DNA from: UBA2334 sp964396895
Lineage (GTDB): Bacteria > Pseudomonadota > Gammaproteobacteria > Burkholderiales > Burkholderiaceae_C
Direction of reading: 5' to 3'
Assembly (NCBI GenBank): GCA_964396895.1
Contig: CAYNGJ010000022.1
Span: forward strand, 7,291-71,290
Length of the DNA stretch: 64,000 nt
The position numbers and the translations under genes are program-made. Below, one piece after another: positions 8,327 to 16,606 of this stretch. A model generated the notes under the pieces. That model was not told where the DNA came from and searched no databases. It saw nothing but the letters and a program-made list of their open reading frames with translations. Every line of letters begins with the position of its first letter. Position 1 is the first letter of the stretch.

Positions 8327-9634
8327 ATGCAAAGACGCAACTTCCTGGCCCAAGCCAGCACCCTCGCCCTGTCCACCGGCTGGCTCAGCGCCTGCGGCGG
8401 CGGTGGCAGCACCGACACCCCCACCACCAGCCCGGTGGTGAGCACGCCACCCGGCACAACGGCCAAATCGCGCGTGATCGTGGTCGGCGGCGGCATGGGT
8501 GGCGCCACCGTGGCCAAGTACCTGCGGCTGTGGGGCGACGCCATCGACGTGACCCTGGTCGAGCGCCAAAGCAGCTACACCTCTCACATCATGAGCAGCC
8601 TGGTGCTCAGTGGTCAGCGCAGCCTGGGCAGCCTGGCTTACGGCCACGATGCCCTGCGCAGCCGTTACGGCGTGAACGTGGTGCTGGGCGACGTGGTGGG
8701 CATAGACCCCGTGGGCGTGAAGGTCACGCTGGCCTCTGGCCAGGTGCTGAGTGCCGACCGCATCGTGCTCGCCCCCGGCATTGAATTCGATGCCGTGCCC
8801 GGCCTGGGCACGTCAGACCGCATGCCCCACGCCTGGCAGGCCGGCCCCCAGACCAGCCTGCTGGCCAGTCAGCTGGCGGCCATGCCCAGCGGGGGCACGG
8901 CCATTCTGAGCATTCCCAAAGTGCCGTACCGCTGCCCCCCCGGCCCCTATGAGCGCGCCTGCCTGCTGGCCGACTGGATGAAGCTGAACAAGCCCGGCAG
9001 CAAGTTGCTGGTGCTCGATGCCAACCCCGACTTCGTGACCGAAAAGGACAACTTCAGCCAAGCTTTCCATGGCCTGCACGCCAACGTGATTCAGTACGTG
9101 CCCAATGCCGAAGTGACGCAGGTGGACCCCGTGGCCATGACGCTGAACACCCCGCAGGGCCAATTCAAGGGCGACGTGGTCAACCTCATTCCCCGCCAGC
9201 GCGCGGGCACCGTCATCACGACCAACGGGCTGGCCAACGCCACCGAGGGCCGCTTTGCCGGGGTGAACGTGCTGAGCTACGCCAGCACCATGGCCGGGGC
9301 GGGCAAGGTGCACGTCATTGGCGACAGCAGCGCCACCACCCAGCCCAAGGCCGGCCACATCGCCAACCAGGAGGCCAAGGTGTGTGCCGATGCCATCGTC
9401 CGCCTGCTGGCCGGTGGCAGCCCCGACCCGGCCCCGGTGACCAGCTCAGCCTGCTACTCCACCATCACCATGGGCCAGGCCTCGTGGCTGACCGCCGTGT
9501 TCCAGTACGACGCGGCCAGCGCCAGCATGCAGGCCGTGGCAGCGTCATCGGCCGCCTCGGTGGGCTGGAGCAGCGGCGACTTCCGCGACATGGGCACCTG
9601 GTTCAACGCCCTGATGGCCGACTCCTTTGCCTGA
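8327..9634 (+). CDS. fccB: Flavocytochrome c sulfide dehydrogenase, FAD subunit (FccB/SoxF-like)
   Basis: 435 residues from the ATG at 8327, preceded by CAGGAG. A twin-arginine-like start (QRRNFL) and a Ser-Ala-Cys-Gly stretch indicate export. FAD binding is by VIVVGGGMGGATVA (about residues 47-60). Two Cys at the places of the redox-active disulfide of sulfide-oxidising FccB are present: Cys203 in PYRCPPGPYE and Cys376 in SSACYSTI. The 'HVIGDSS' FAD motif is near residue 330. The enzyme would oxidise sulfide or another sulfur substrate in the periplasm and pass electrons to the upstream cytochrome c. A cytochrome b561 gene follows 53 bases downstream. Confidence 0.88.
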   Translation: MQRRNFLAQASTLALSTGWLSACGGGGSTDTPTTSPVVSTPPGTTAKSRVIVVGGGMGGATVAKYLRLWGDAIDVTLVERQSSYTSHIMSSLVLSGQRSLGSLAYGHDALRSRYGVNVVLGDVVGIDPVGVKVTLASGQVLSADRIVLAPGIEFDAVPGLGTSDRMPHAWQAGPQTSLLASQLAAMPSGGTAILSIPKVPYRCPPGPYERACLLADWMKLNKPGSKLLVLDANPDFVTEKDNFSQAFHGLHANVIQYVPNAEVTQVDPVAMTLNTPQGQFKGDVVNLIPRQRAGTVITTNGLANATEGRFAGVNVLSYASTMAGAGKVHVIGDSSATTQPKAGHIANQEAKVCADAIVRLLAGGSPDPAPVTSSACYSTITMGQASWLTAVFQYDAASASMQAVAASSAASVGWSSGDFRDMGTWFNALMADSFA

Positions 9635-9687
9635 CACCGCTGCACCGATTTTTTTTTGCCGCTTCACTCTTGCCCCCCCCTCTGACC

Positions 9688-10287
9688 ATGACCGCCACAC
9701 CCAACCCGTCTCCCACCCGCTCACCTTTCTCCAACGCCACCAGCAGTTCACCTTTTCGCCATGGCCCCGCACTGGTGGTCTTGCATTGGCTGATGCTGTT
9801 GCTGCTGGTGGCCGTGTACGCCAGCATCGAGCTGCGCGTGCTGTACGCCAAAGGCACCGACATGCGCGACTTCATGAAGGCCCTGCACTTCATGCTGGGC
9901 CTGGCGGTGTTGGCCATGGTCGCACTGCGGCTGCTGGCCCGCCTGTCTGGCCCACGCCCGCCGGAGCCGCCCACGGCGACCTGGGCACAGCGCCTGGCCG
10001 GGCTGGGCCACTGGGCGCTGTACGGACTGATGGTGGGCATGCCCGTGCTGGGCTGGCTGGTGCTGAGCGCCTCGGGCAAACCCATTCCCTTCTTCGGCCT
10101 GGAACTGCCCGCCCTGATCGGCCCGGACAAAAACCTGGCCCACGAACTGAAGGAACTCCATGAAACCCTGGGCGTGGCGGGCTACTGGCTGATTGGCCTG
10201 CATGCCGCTGCGGCCCTGGGCCACCACCATGTGCTCAAGGACGGCCTGATGTCGCGGATGACGTTGGGCAACCCGCGCGAGGCCTGA
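9688..10287 (+). CDS. Cytochrome b561-type membrane haem protein
   Basis: 199 residues with four hydrophobic segments (about 30-50, 65-85, 105-125, 162-182). His residues sit at haem-ligand-like places: FRHG and VLHW near the first segment, ALHFMLG in the second, and LHETLG plus GLHAAAALGHHH around the fourth. This is the bacterial cytochrome b561 family, which moves electrons between the quinone pool and periplasmic partners. Its place after the flavocytochrome c genes suggests it links that enzyme to the membrane. The gap before it has a T9 run (9649-9657) but no terminator stem. Confidence 0.88.
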   Translation: MTATPNPSPTRSPFSNATSSSPFRHGPALVVLHWLMLLLLVAVYASIELRVLYAKGTDMRDFMKALHFMLGLAVLAMVALRLLARLSGPRPPEPPTATWAQRLAGLGHWALYGLMVGMPVLGWLVLSASGKPIPFFGLELPALIGPDKNLAHELKELHETLGVAGYWLIGLHAAAALGHHHVLKDGLMSRMTLGNPREA

Positions 10288-10524
10288 TCTGGCATTTTCT
10301 GCATCAAAAGTGCCTGCAGCGCGTTCTGATGCCGGACCAAGTGGTTGCCATTGCCCTGTGGTGCAGCAGTGCGCTCCCGAACCCGTTCGGCGCTCAGGCT
10401 GGTGCCCAGGTGGGGGAAGGGGTGCGTCATGGAAGCAGCGGCTTCATCACTGGGCCATCAATGCCGGTGGGCCGCGTCGGCGGCCATGTCACGCGGGGTT
10501 TGTATCCAAACCATGACCTCGCGT

Positions 10525-10756
10525 TCACCGGCGCGCTGAACGCATGCGCATCACATCGCCGTCCATGGCCATGTGGTGCAACTCCACCGCTGCGGCCACC
10601 GGTGTGCGCGCGGCCAGCAGGCGGTCGGGCTCGGTACCGGTGTTTTCAATGGTGCGGAAGTACACCGCCCCCATGGGCGTGCAACGGCGCACACCAAGCC
10701 ATGACCAGCCACACCAGGGCCGTCCAGGTGCCGTGCCACGCCAGCTGTGGCTTCAT
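10525..10756 (-). pseudogene. Broken copper chaperone PCu(A)C gene
   Basis: The ATG at 10756 overlaps the regulator stop (ATGA) and opens a plausible signal peptide (MKPQLAWHGTWTALVW, later AHA), but this frame ends near 10646. In a different frame the same strand reads AVYFRTIENTGTEPDRLLA, then AVELHHMAMDGDVMRMR, the core of a PCu(A)C domain. That frame stops at 10525-10527. The usual 'DAWVR' segment between signal and core and the whole C-terminal copper-binding half are missing. The counterpart of this stretch in the intact gene is at 12290-12410. A deletion or frameshift has therefore destroyed a second PCu(A)C copy once coupled to the Crp/Fnr gene. Confidence 0.65.
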
Positions 10757-11436
10757 GTGGCCACCCTGGACAGGCCCAGCCCCAAGGCCTGGGCAGCGGC
10801 CGCACCGGCGGCGGCCCCCGCGTCTTGCCAGCGCCGTGGCCCGCTCTTTTTGCTGCGGGGCGGCAGCAACTGGGCCAGGGCGCGGCACACGGTTTCGGGC
10901 TTGGCGTCCACCACCTCGGCCAACACGCGCAGCGGCGGCAGGCTGTTGCGCAGGGCGTCTGCGTCCAACGGTTGGCTGCGCACAAACCCGGGCACGGGGG
11001 CGTGACCGAGCAGGCGCAGCAACTCCGTCAGGCGCACGGGCACCTGACCGGTGCGCACGCGGGCCATGTCGTGGCTGCGCTGGGGCTGCTGCAGCACGGC
11101 TTCCACCAGCCACTGCTGACGCTGCTCGGCACTGGCGGGTTGCAGGGGTTGCAGCACCACGTCGTTGAAGGCACTGGCCTGCAACTGGTAGCCCTGGTCG
11201 CACAGCGACTCGAACCCCAGCAAATCCCCCGCCTGGGCGAGCATGACCAGCACCGTGTGGTCGTTGCCCACCTGGTCCAGCCTGACCAAGCCGGACACCA
11301 CACGCCACAGGCCGCCCCGCTGACCCGCGTGGAACAACACATCACCCGCCGCCAGGTCGCGAACAGGCAAGGCCTGCCCGACGGCCAGACTGGCCGGGGT
11401 GGGTTGGGGGTTGGAACGCAGCACAGATGTCAACAT
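10753..11436 (-). CDS. Crp/Fnr-family transcriptional regulator
   Basis: 227 residues from the ATG at 11436, preceded by AAGG. The N-terminal half is a cyclic-nucleotide-binding-type beta-roll (DLAAGDVLFHAGQRGGLWRV ... GLVRLDQVG ... GDLLGFESL). The C-terminal part is a Crp-type helix-turn-helix (LPPLRVLAEVVDAKPETVCR). There is no Cys cluster for an Fe-S centre, so it is not a classical Fnr. The remains of a PCu(A)C gene are coupled to its 3' end by an ATGA overlap, and copper genes follow upstream. Control of copper or oxidase genes is possible but unproven. Confidence 0.85.
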   Translation of the reverse strand: MLTSVLRSNPQPTPASLAVGQALPVRDLAAGDVLFHAGQRGGLWRVVSGLVRLDQVGNDHTVLVMLAQAGDLLGFESLCDQGYQLQASAFNDVVLQPLQPASAEQRQQWLVEAVLQQPQRSHDMARVRTGQVPVRLTELLRLLGHAPVPGFVRSQPLDADALRNSLPPLRVLAEVVDAKPETVCRALAQLLPPRSKKSGPRRWQDAGAAAGAAAAQALGLGLSRVAT

Positions 11437-11468
11437 GGCACACACCTTATTTCATATAAATACCAACT

Positions 11469-11508
11469 ACAGCGCTTGATGGAGTTGACTTTACAGCTAT
11501 CAAAATAC
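11469..11508. repeat. Dispersed AT-rich intergenic repeat, copy A
   Basis: Contains AGCGCTTGATGGAGTT and ACAGCTATCAAAATA, both matching parts of the family also found at 16541, 31925, 41350, 55355 and 61541. It fills the gap between the Crp/Fnr gene and the LTXXQ gene. Confidence 0.5.
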
Positions 11509-11516
11509 CGTAATCC

Positions 11517-11954
11517 TCAGCGCAAACCATTCAGGTACAGGCGTTTGAGCGCTGCAAACTGATCGGCAGTCAGAATCAGCCGCACCGCGTCCACACAGTG
11601 GCTGCGGCCCTTCAGGTGAGCCACCTCGGCGTCGGCAATGCGGAGCATGAGCGCGTCGCGCTTGGCCTGGGGCTCGTTGTCCAAAATGGCCAGTCGCAGT
11701 TCGCCGCGCAGGTCCAGAATTTTTTTCTGGGTGGCCACGCGGCCAGGCATGGCCGTTTTGCGGAAATCCTCCAACGCCTTGATTTGCTCGGTGCTCAGGC
11801 CCAGGTCGGCTTCGTGGCGCATGGTCAGCGGCATCAGCTCGACCACGGGCAAGGCGCCGTCGCCGGGCACCGATTTGGCGTGACTCAGACCGGCACCAGC
11901 GGCCAGGGCGAGAGCCAAGGTCAGGCTGCGTGCGAGTGTGGGAATGGGTGTCAT
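11517..11954 (-). CDS. Periplasmic LTXXQ (Spy/CpxP-like) protein
   Basis: 145 residues: signal peptide (about 1-26, ending SHA), then a mostly helical, charged body with two LTXXQ-like motifs, LGLSTEQIKAL (about 53) and ILTADQFAAL (near 132). Family members are periplasmic chaperones or sensors of envelope and metal stress (Spy, CpxP, ZraP). The only Cys, in SHCVDAV, could be a metal ligand. It lies 87 bases downstream of the PCu(A)C gene on the same strand, which fits a copper or envelope-stress role. Confidence 0.75.
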   Translation of the reverse strand: MTPIPTLARSLTLALALAAGAGLSHAKSVPGDGALPVVELMPLTMRHEADLGLSTEQIKALEDFRKTAMPGRVATQKKILDLRGELRLAILDNEPQAKRDALMLRIADAEVAHLKGRSHCVDAVRLILTADQFAALKRLYLNGLR

Positions 11955-12041
11955 GACAACTCCATGGGTTCAAACAAGGGGCCACGCGCTGGCCCCGGGG
12001 CGTGGTTGCCGCCGCCAAGGCGCACCCCATTCAACGGTGGG

Positions 12042-12548
12042 TCAGTGCTTCATGCCGCCATGCGACATGCCAGGCGCCATGCCCTTCATGGGGGCGTTGC
12101 CGCCCCCCAGGGCGGTCACGGGTGCGCTGACTTCCTGTGAAAAGCGCTGTTTGGCCGCGTCTTCAAACACCAGGGTCAGGGGCACGGTGTCGCCACCCTT
12201 CACCGCTTGCTTCAAGTCCATCAGCATGACGTGGTAGCCACCGGGCTTGAGCTCCAGCGCGCGGCCAGCGGCCAGGTCCAGGCCAGGCACTTGGCGCATG
12301 CGCATCACATCGTTTTCCATGGCCATTTCGTGGATTTCCACCACCCCGGCCACGGGCGAGCTGGCTGACACCAGGCGGGCGTTTTTGTCGGCGGTCAGGC
12401 GCATGAAGGCGCCGGTGGCCTTTTGTTGGGCCACGGTGCCGCGCACCCAGGCGTCTTCCACCTTGACGGTGGTCTGCGCCCAAAGTGTGGTGGCCGACAA
12501 GGCCAGGCAGGCGACCGCCACGGCGGACTTGAAGGGACGTGTGTTCAT
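12042..12548 (-). CDS. Periplasmic copper chaperone PCu(A)C
   Basis: 168 residues from the ATG at 12548, preceded by AGGAG. Signal peptide 1-25 (ending LWAQ), then the PCu(A)C domain: VEDAWVRGTV, TGAFMRLTA, and the copper-site pattern H-(M)-M seen as EIHEMAMENDVMRMR and later PGGYHVMLMDL. A Met/His tail (MKGMAPGMSHGGMKH) adds further copper ligands. PCu(A)C delivers Cu(I) to the CuA site of cytochrome oxidase together with SCO, whose gene lies 82 bases upstream on the same strand. Confidence 0.92.
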   Translation of the reverse strand: MNTRPFKSAVAVACLALSATTLWAQTTVKVEDAWVRGTVAQQKATGAFMRLTADKNARLVSASSPVAGVVEIHEMAMENDVMRMRQVPGLDLAAGRALELKPGGYHVMLMDLKQAVKGGDTVPLTLVFEDAAKQRFSQEVSAPVTALGGGNAPMKGMAPGMSHGGMKH

Positions 12549-12630
12549 GAAAATTCTCCTGTGAACGTGAAACAAAACAAATGGGGGAGTGGCGGGCACC
12601 CGTGGCCCACCCACCGGGGAAACGGTGCGC

Positions 12631-13320
12631 TCAGCCCTTGCCCAGCAGCAGGCGAACGTCGTGGGTGTAGTCGTCAGCGGTCTGTTCGTGGCGCAGTGCC
12701 ACGCGCAAGCGGCCCTGTGGATCGAACAGGTAGGTGGTGGCCGTGTGGTCCATGGTGTAGCCGCTGCCCGTGGACACCTTCTGGTAGAACACCTTGAAGT
12801 CGTTGGCCATGGCCCGCGTTTGCTCGGCCGTGCCGCGCAGGGCCAGAAATCGGGGATCAAACGCGGCCATGTAGTCGCGCAGCAGCTCGGGCGTGTCGCG
12901 TTCGGGGTCCACGGTGACAAACAGCACCTGCAGCCGGGCGGCCTGCTCGCGCCCCAGCAACTGCATGACCTGCACCGCCCGGTTGAGCGCGGTGGGGCAA
13001 ACGTCGGGGCACTGCACAAAACCGAAGTAGAGCATGACCACCTGGCCCGAGAAGTTGGCCAGGCTGCGGGGTTGGCCGTTCATGTCGGTCATCTCGAAAC
13101 CCTGGCCGTAAGGAGCGCCCGTCAGGTCAATGCCCGTGAACGACACCGTGTCTTGACCCCCTTGGCACCCCGGCAGCACCAGGCTGCCGAGCAGCGGCAA
13201 TGCCAGTGCGCCCCCCAGCCGCTGGCCGAAGGTGCGCCGGCTCAAGGGCGCAGTGGTCGTCGCCAATGACGACCCCAAGGTGGCGCGGTGCGCGCCAACC
13301 GATGACAGTGCAGAAAACAT
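12631..13320 (-). CDS. SCO1/SenC-family copper protein
   Basis: 229 residues from the ATG at 13320. The N-terminus has SRRTFGQRLGG followed by a hydrophobic stretch ending LVLPGC, so it is probably a lipoprotein or Tat-exported. The SCO thioredoxin fold has the CPDVC copper motif (in FGFVQCPDVCPT) and the distant His ligand in MDHTATTYLFD. It would hand copper to, or reduce, the CuA centre of cytochrome c oxidase. It sits between DUF2946 and PCu(A)C genes in one direction. Confidence 0.93.
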   Translation of the reverse strand: MFSALSSVGAHRATLGSSLATTTAPLSRRTFGQRLGGALALPLLGSLVLPGCQGGQDTVSFTGIDLTGAPYGQGFEMTDMNGQPRSLANFSGQVVMLYFGFVQCPDVCPTALNRAVQVMQLLGREQAARLQVLFVTVDPERDTPELLRDYMAAFDPRFLALRGTAEQTRAMANDFKVFYQKVSTGSGYTMDHTATTYLFDPQGRLRVALRHEQTADDYTHDVRLLLGKG

Positions 13321-13395
13321 GAAACCCACCGTGAAACCAGAAATCCCAGCAAGCCCGCCCTGGGTCACAGGGACAGGCACGCACGAAGGCGGCGA

Positions 13396-13821
13396 TCAGG
13401 CGGTGAGCGGGGGCGCGCGGGGCTGCGCAGCAGCCCAGGCCGACACAGGGTGGTGGGCGCGGAAAAACGCGGGCGGCAAGGCCGACAGCACCGACGCGTG
13501 CAGGGCCAGCGCCGCTGGCGCGGGTGGTACCGCCAGGTGGGGCAGGTGCATGGCGCACCAGTCGCAATTGGCCATGCCCATGGCAGGGGCCGGGTCGTCG
13601 GGCTGGCCCGGTTGCGGGGCAGATGCCGGTGAGGCACTGTCCAGCTTGACCCAGGCCATGCCGGTGATGGTGCACACCTCCACCATGCCCGCCGCACCCG
13701 ACAGGTGCGGCACCACGGCGTGGGACACCAGCGGCAGCACACCGGCGCACAGCACCGACAAGGCAGCAAGCCAAGCCGTGAACTGGCGCAAGATGTGGCG
13801 CGGCAACCGGAGGGTGAACAT
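13396..13821 (-). CDS. DUF2946 family protein
   Basis: 141 residues from the ATG at 13821. The first hydrophobic segment is at about 12-35. The middle of the protein carries the typical MANCDWCAMH motif, a Cys/His pair of the kind expected to bind metal, and the tail is Pro/Ala-rich. DUF2946 proteins are found near copper and TonB-receptor genes, and the biochemical role is unknown to me. Its place at the head of the SCO-PCu(A)C group supports a copper-linked role. Confidence 0.75.
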   Translation of the reverse strand: MFTLRLPRHILRQFTAWLAALSVLCAGVLPLVSHAVVPHLSGAAGMVEVCTITGMAWVKLDSASPASAPQPGQPDDPAPAMGMANCDWCAMHLPHLAVPPAPAALALHASVLSALPPAFFRAHHPVSAWAAAQPRAPPLTA

Positions 13822-13841
13822 GGCAGACAGTTTAGCCGACG

Positions 13842-14387
13842 TCAATCCCCAGGGCCTTGATGCAGCGCACGTTGTTCCCATTGCATGGCAATGTGGTTGA
13901 CCAATGACGACACCGTGGGCCGCCCCGTTTCCAGCACATGGTGGGCCACCTCGCGGTACAGCGGGTCGCGCACGGCAAACAGTTCTTTGAGCTTTTTCAG
14001 GGGGTCACCCACCTGCAGCAGCGGCCGGGTGGTGTCGTGCCGCAAGCGGCGGTACAGCTCTTCGGGCGACGACTTCAGGTAGACCACCCAACCCTGGCGC
14101 TTGAGGGTTTGGCGGTTGGCCTCGCGCAGCACCGCGCCGCCGCCGGTGGACAGCACCACCCCCTGGCGCTGCGCCAGTTCGGCCAGGGTGGCCTGCTCCA
14201 GGTCGCGAAAGGCGTGCTCGCCCTCGCGCTCGAAATACTCGCGCACGCTGCAGCCCTGGCGCTGTTCGATGAAGTGGTCGGCATCCACAAACACCAGCCC
14301 CAAGCGACGCGCCAGGTGGCGCCCTACGGTGGATTTACCCGACCCGGGCAAGCCCACCAACACAATGGAACCTTGCAATTCAGTCAT
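13842..14387 (-). CDS. aroK: Shikimate kinase
   Basis: 181 residues with P-loop GLPGSGKST (12-20), the shikimate-binding DADHFIE and STGGGAVLRE motifs, and the lid RPLLQ. It phosphorylates shikimate in the chorismate pathway. The ATG at 14387 overlaps the plsC stop (ATGA). In many betaproteobacteria aroK-aroB follow pilQ; here aroK ends the pyr operon instead, and no aroB is in the window. Confidence 0.93.
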   Translation of the reverse strand: MTELQGSIVLVGLPGSGKSTVGRHLARRLGLVFVDADHFIEQRQGCSVREYFEREGEHAFRDLEQATLAELAQRQGVVLSTGGGAVLREANRQTLKRQGWVVYLKSSPEELYRRLRHDTTRPLLQVGDPLKKLKELFAVRDPLYREVAHHVLETGRPTVSSLVNHIAMQWEQRALHQGPGD

Positions 14388-15190
14388 TCGGGCTGTGGCC
14401 CACCGGCGCGGGTCGATCGGCTGGGGTGAATCTGGTGGGTGGACGGCATGGGGCGCATGGCGGCCAGCATGGCCACAATGGTCTGGTGAAGGTCGGCCGA
14501 CCAGGTGCGGCGATCGCGCCCCTCGGGCCACTGTGGCTGCCCATGGGTGAGCACGGCCTGCAGCCCGTCGGCCCCCAGGGTGCGCCACAGCGAGGCCAGC
14601 AACGTGGTGTTGCCCACATACACCGGTGCCGAGCTGGGTTGGCCATGGGCATCCAGGTAGGCCAGGGCCACGGGTTGCACCGGCGAGGGTGCGGAAATGG
14701 CGGCCTGCAACAAGTTGGCGTGAAAGGGCAGCACACCCTGGCCGTCGCCAGTGGTGCCCTCGGGGAAGACCGCCAGCACGTCGCCACCGCGCAGGGCATC
14801 GGCCATGTGGTGCACCACACGCATGGCGTCGCGCCGACTGTCGCGCTCAATGAACAGGGTGCCCGCACCGGCAATGAGCGAACCCAGCAGCGGCCAGTGC
14901 TTCACGTCGGCTTTGGACACAAAGTGGGCCGGTCCGCTGGCGTTCATGACCAGGATGTCCAGCCAGGAAATGTGGTTGGCCACCACCAGCAGTGGCCCGG
15001 CCACCGGTGGCGTGCCCTGCACCTGCAGCGCAATCCCCATGTGCGAGAGCATGCGTTGCGACCAGGCCTGCACAGCGAGCTGGCGCTGTGCGGGTGTCAG
15101 GTGGGCAAAGTGGCGGCGCAGGGTCCACAGCCCGGCCAGCACATGGGCCAGGGCCCTCAGGGCTCGCCAGACGGTGCGCGGCAGCGTCAT
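14384..15190 (-). CDS. plsC: 1-acylglycerol-3-phosphate O-acyltransferase
   Basis: 268 residues with the acyltransferase motifs NHISWLD (HX4D) and FPEGTTGDG. An N-terminal hydrophobic region and HFVSKADVKHWPLLGSL are as in PlsC. It converts lysophosphatidate to phosphatidate at the inner membrane. Both ends overlap neighbours by ATGA, linking it translationally to the pyrC' gene upstream and aroK downstream. Confidence 0.9.
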   Translation of the reverse strand: MTLPRTVWRALRALAHVLAGLWTLRRHFAHLTPAQRQLAVQAWSQRMLSHMGIALQVQGTPPVAGPLLVVANHISWLDILVMNASGPAHFVSKADVKHWPLLGSLIAGAGTLFIERDSRRDAMRVVHHMADALRGGDVLAVFPEGTTGDGQGVLPFHANLLQAAISAPSPVQPVALAYLDAHGQPSSAPVYVGNTTLLASLWRTLGADGLQAVLTHGQPQWPEGRDRRTWSADLHQTIVAMLAAMRPMPSTHQIHPSRSTRAGGPQPE

Positions 15191-16530
15191 GCCTCAGCCG
15201 TGGTCGCCCGGCGGGCGGCCTCGCGGGCGTTGTCGTGGGCGACCTGCCCGCCCACCAGGGTGCAGCGCACCACGGCGGGCAACTCGGTGCCAGCAAAGGG
15301 CGTGTGCTTGCCCTGGCTGACCAGCCCATCGGGCCGTGGGGTCCACCAGGCGGCCGGGTCGAACACGCAGAGGTCGGCCACGCCGCCCTCCACCAGCCGC
15401 CCGGCGCTGGCCGCCAAGGTGCCCAGGCTGTGGCCCAGCACCTGCGCTGGGCCGTGGGTGACGGTGCCCAAGGCACGCAGCCAGCCCACACCGTCGGCCT
15501 GCGCCCAATGGGCCGCCAGCGACAGCAGCAGTTCCACGGCGGTGGCACCCACCTCGGCTTCGGCAAACGGCAGCACCTTGGCGTCTTCGTCCACCGGGGT
15601 GTGGTCGGAGACCAGGGCGTCGATGGTGCCGTCGGCCAGGGCAGCGCGCAATGCGTCGCGGTCGCGCTGCTGGCGCAGCGGGGGCGACAAACGGGTGCGG
15701 CTGTCGAAGTAGCCCAGGTCCACGTCGATCAGGTGCAGGTTGTGCACGCTCACGTCGCAGGTCACGGGCAGGCCTTCGGCCTTGGCCTGGCGCACCAGTT
15801 CAACGCCCGCCGCGCTGCTGAGGCGGCACAGGTGCACGCGGGCGCGGGTGCTGCGCACCAGCTCGAAAATGGTGTGCAGCGCAATCAGTTCGGCCATGAC
15901 GGGCACACCCGCCAGCCCCATGCGCGTGGCCAATGGCCCGCTGGCGGCCACGCCCTTGCCCAGCCACGCGTCTTGCGGGCGCAGCCACACGGTGTAGCCA
16001 AAGGTGGCGGCGTACTGCAAGGCGCGTTGCAGCACTTGGGTGTTGACGATGGGCACCTCGGCCTGGCCAAAGCCAATGCAGCCCACCTCGGTCAGCTCGA
16101 CCATTTCTGTCAGCACCTCGCCGGCCAGCCCGCGCGTGAGGGCACCCAGCGGGAACACCCGCGCCTGGTGCAGTTTTTCGGCACGGTACTTGAGCATGTC
16201 CACCAGGCCTGGCTCGTCCAGCACGGGGTCGGTGTCGGGGGGGCAGACCAGGCTGGTCACGCCACCGGCCACGGCGGCGGACATTTCGCTTTCCAGCATG
16301 CCCGCGTACTCCTGGCCGGGCTCGCGCAGCCTCACGGCCAAATCGACCAGACCGGGCGCGACGATGCAGCCCGTGGCGTCAATGCGGCGACTGGGTTCAA
16401 AGCCGCTGCCGGGTTCGCCCAGACCGGGTTTGATGGCAATGATGCGACCGGCGGCCACGGCCACGTCGCACAACTCGTCGCGGCCCGTGGCGGGGTCGAT
16501 CACACGGCCACCGTGGATGAGGATTTTCAT
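15187..16530 (-). CDS. pyrX: Dihydroorotase-like PyrC' (non-catalytic partner of aspartate carbamoyltransferase)
   Basis: 447 residues with the class I dihydroorotase fold (PGLVDLAVRLREPGQE near residue 60; SDHTPVDEDAK late). The metal-binding HxH of active enzymes (DxHxHxR) is replaced by A-V-R: His is missing at both positions 65 and 67. A loss of this kind defines the pseudo-dihydroorotase PyrC' of Pseudomonas, which is needed to assemble the PyrB holoenzyme. Its position directly after pyrB fits. A working dihydroorotase must be encoded elsewhere. An AT-rich repeat separates it from pyrB. Confidence 0.88.
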   Translation of the reverse strand: MKILIHGGRVIDPATGRDELCDVAVAAGRIIAIKPGLGEPGSGFEPSRRIDATGCIVAPGLVDLAVRLREPGQEYAGMLESEMSAAVAGGVTSLVCPPDTDPVLDEPGLVDMLKYRAEKLHQARVFPLGALTRGLAGEVLTEMVELTEVGCIGFGQAEVPIVNTQVLQRALQYAATFGYTVWLRPQDAWLGKGVAASGPLATRMGLAGVPVMAELIALHTIFELVRSTRARVHLCRLSSAAGVELVRQAKAEGLPVTCDVSVHNLHLIDVDLGYFDSRTRLSPPLRQQRDRDALRAALADGTIDALVSDHTPVDEDAKVLPFAEAEVGATAVELLLSLAAHWAQADGVGWLRALGTVTHGPAQVLGHSLGTLAASAGRLVEGGVADLCVFDPAAWWTPRPDGLVSQGKHTPFAGTELPAVVRCTLVGGQVAHDNAREAARRATTAEA

Positions 16531-16540
16531 GCTGCGTCCT

Positions 16541-16600
16541 GATTTTTTAAGCTTTTTTGCACTCTAGCGCTTTTATTTATTCAATAGTTAGCTACCAAAT
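16541..16600. repeat. Dispersed AT-rich intergenic repeat, copy B
   Basis: Starts with an ATTTTTTAAGCTTTTTTGC run shared exactly with copy C at 31925, then CTAGCGCTTTTATTTATTCA and TAGTTAGCTACC. It occupies almost the whole pyrB-pyrC' gap inside an otherwise gap-free operon. Confidence 0.65.
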
Positions 16601-16606
16601 AAGCAT

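Noticed and set aside
10288..10524. A short minus-strand frame (start near 10430)
   Set aside because: It runs into the antisense of the cytochrome b561 gene and its unique part matches nothing I know. It may be more decayed sequence beside the PCu(A)C remnant.
14992..16542. A 516-codon open frame on the plus strand
   Set aside because: It is antisense to plsC and pyrC', without any recognisable motif.
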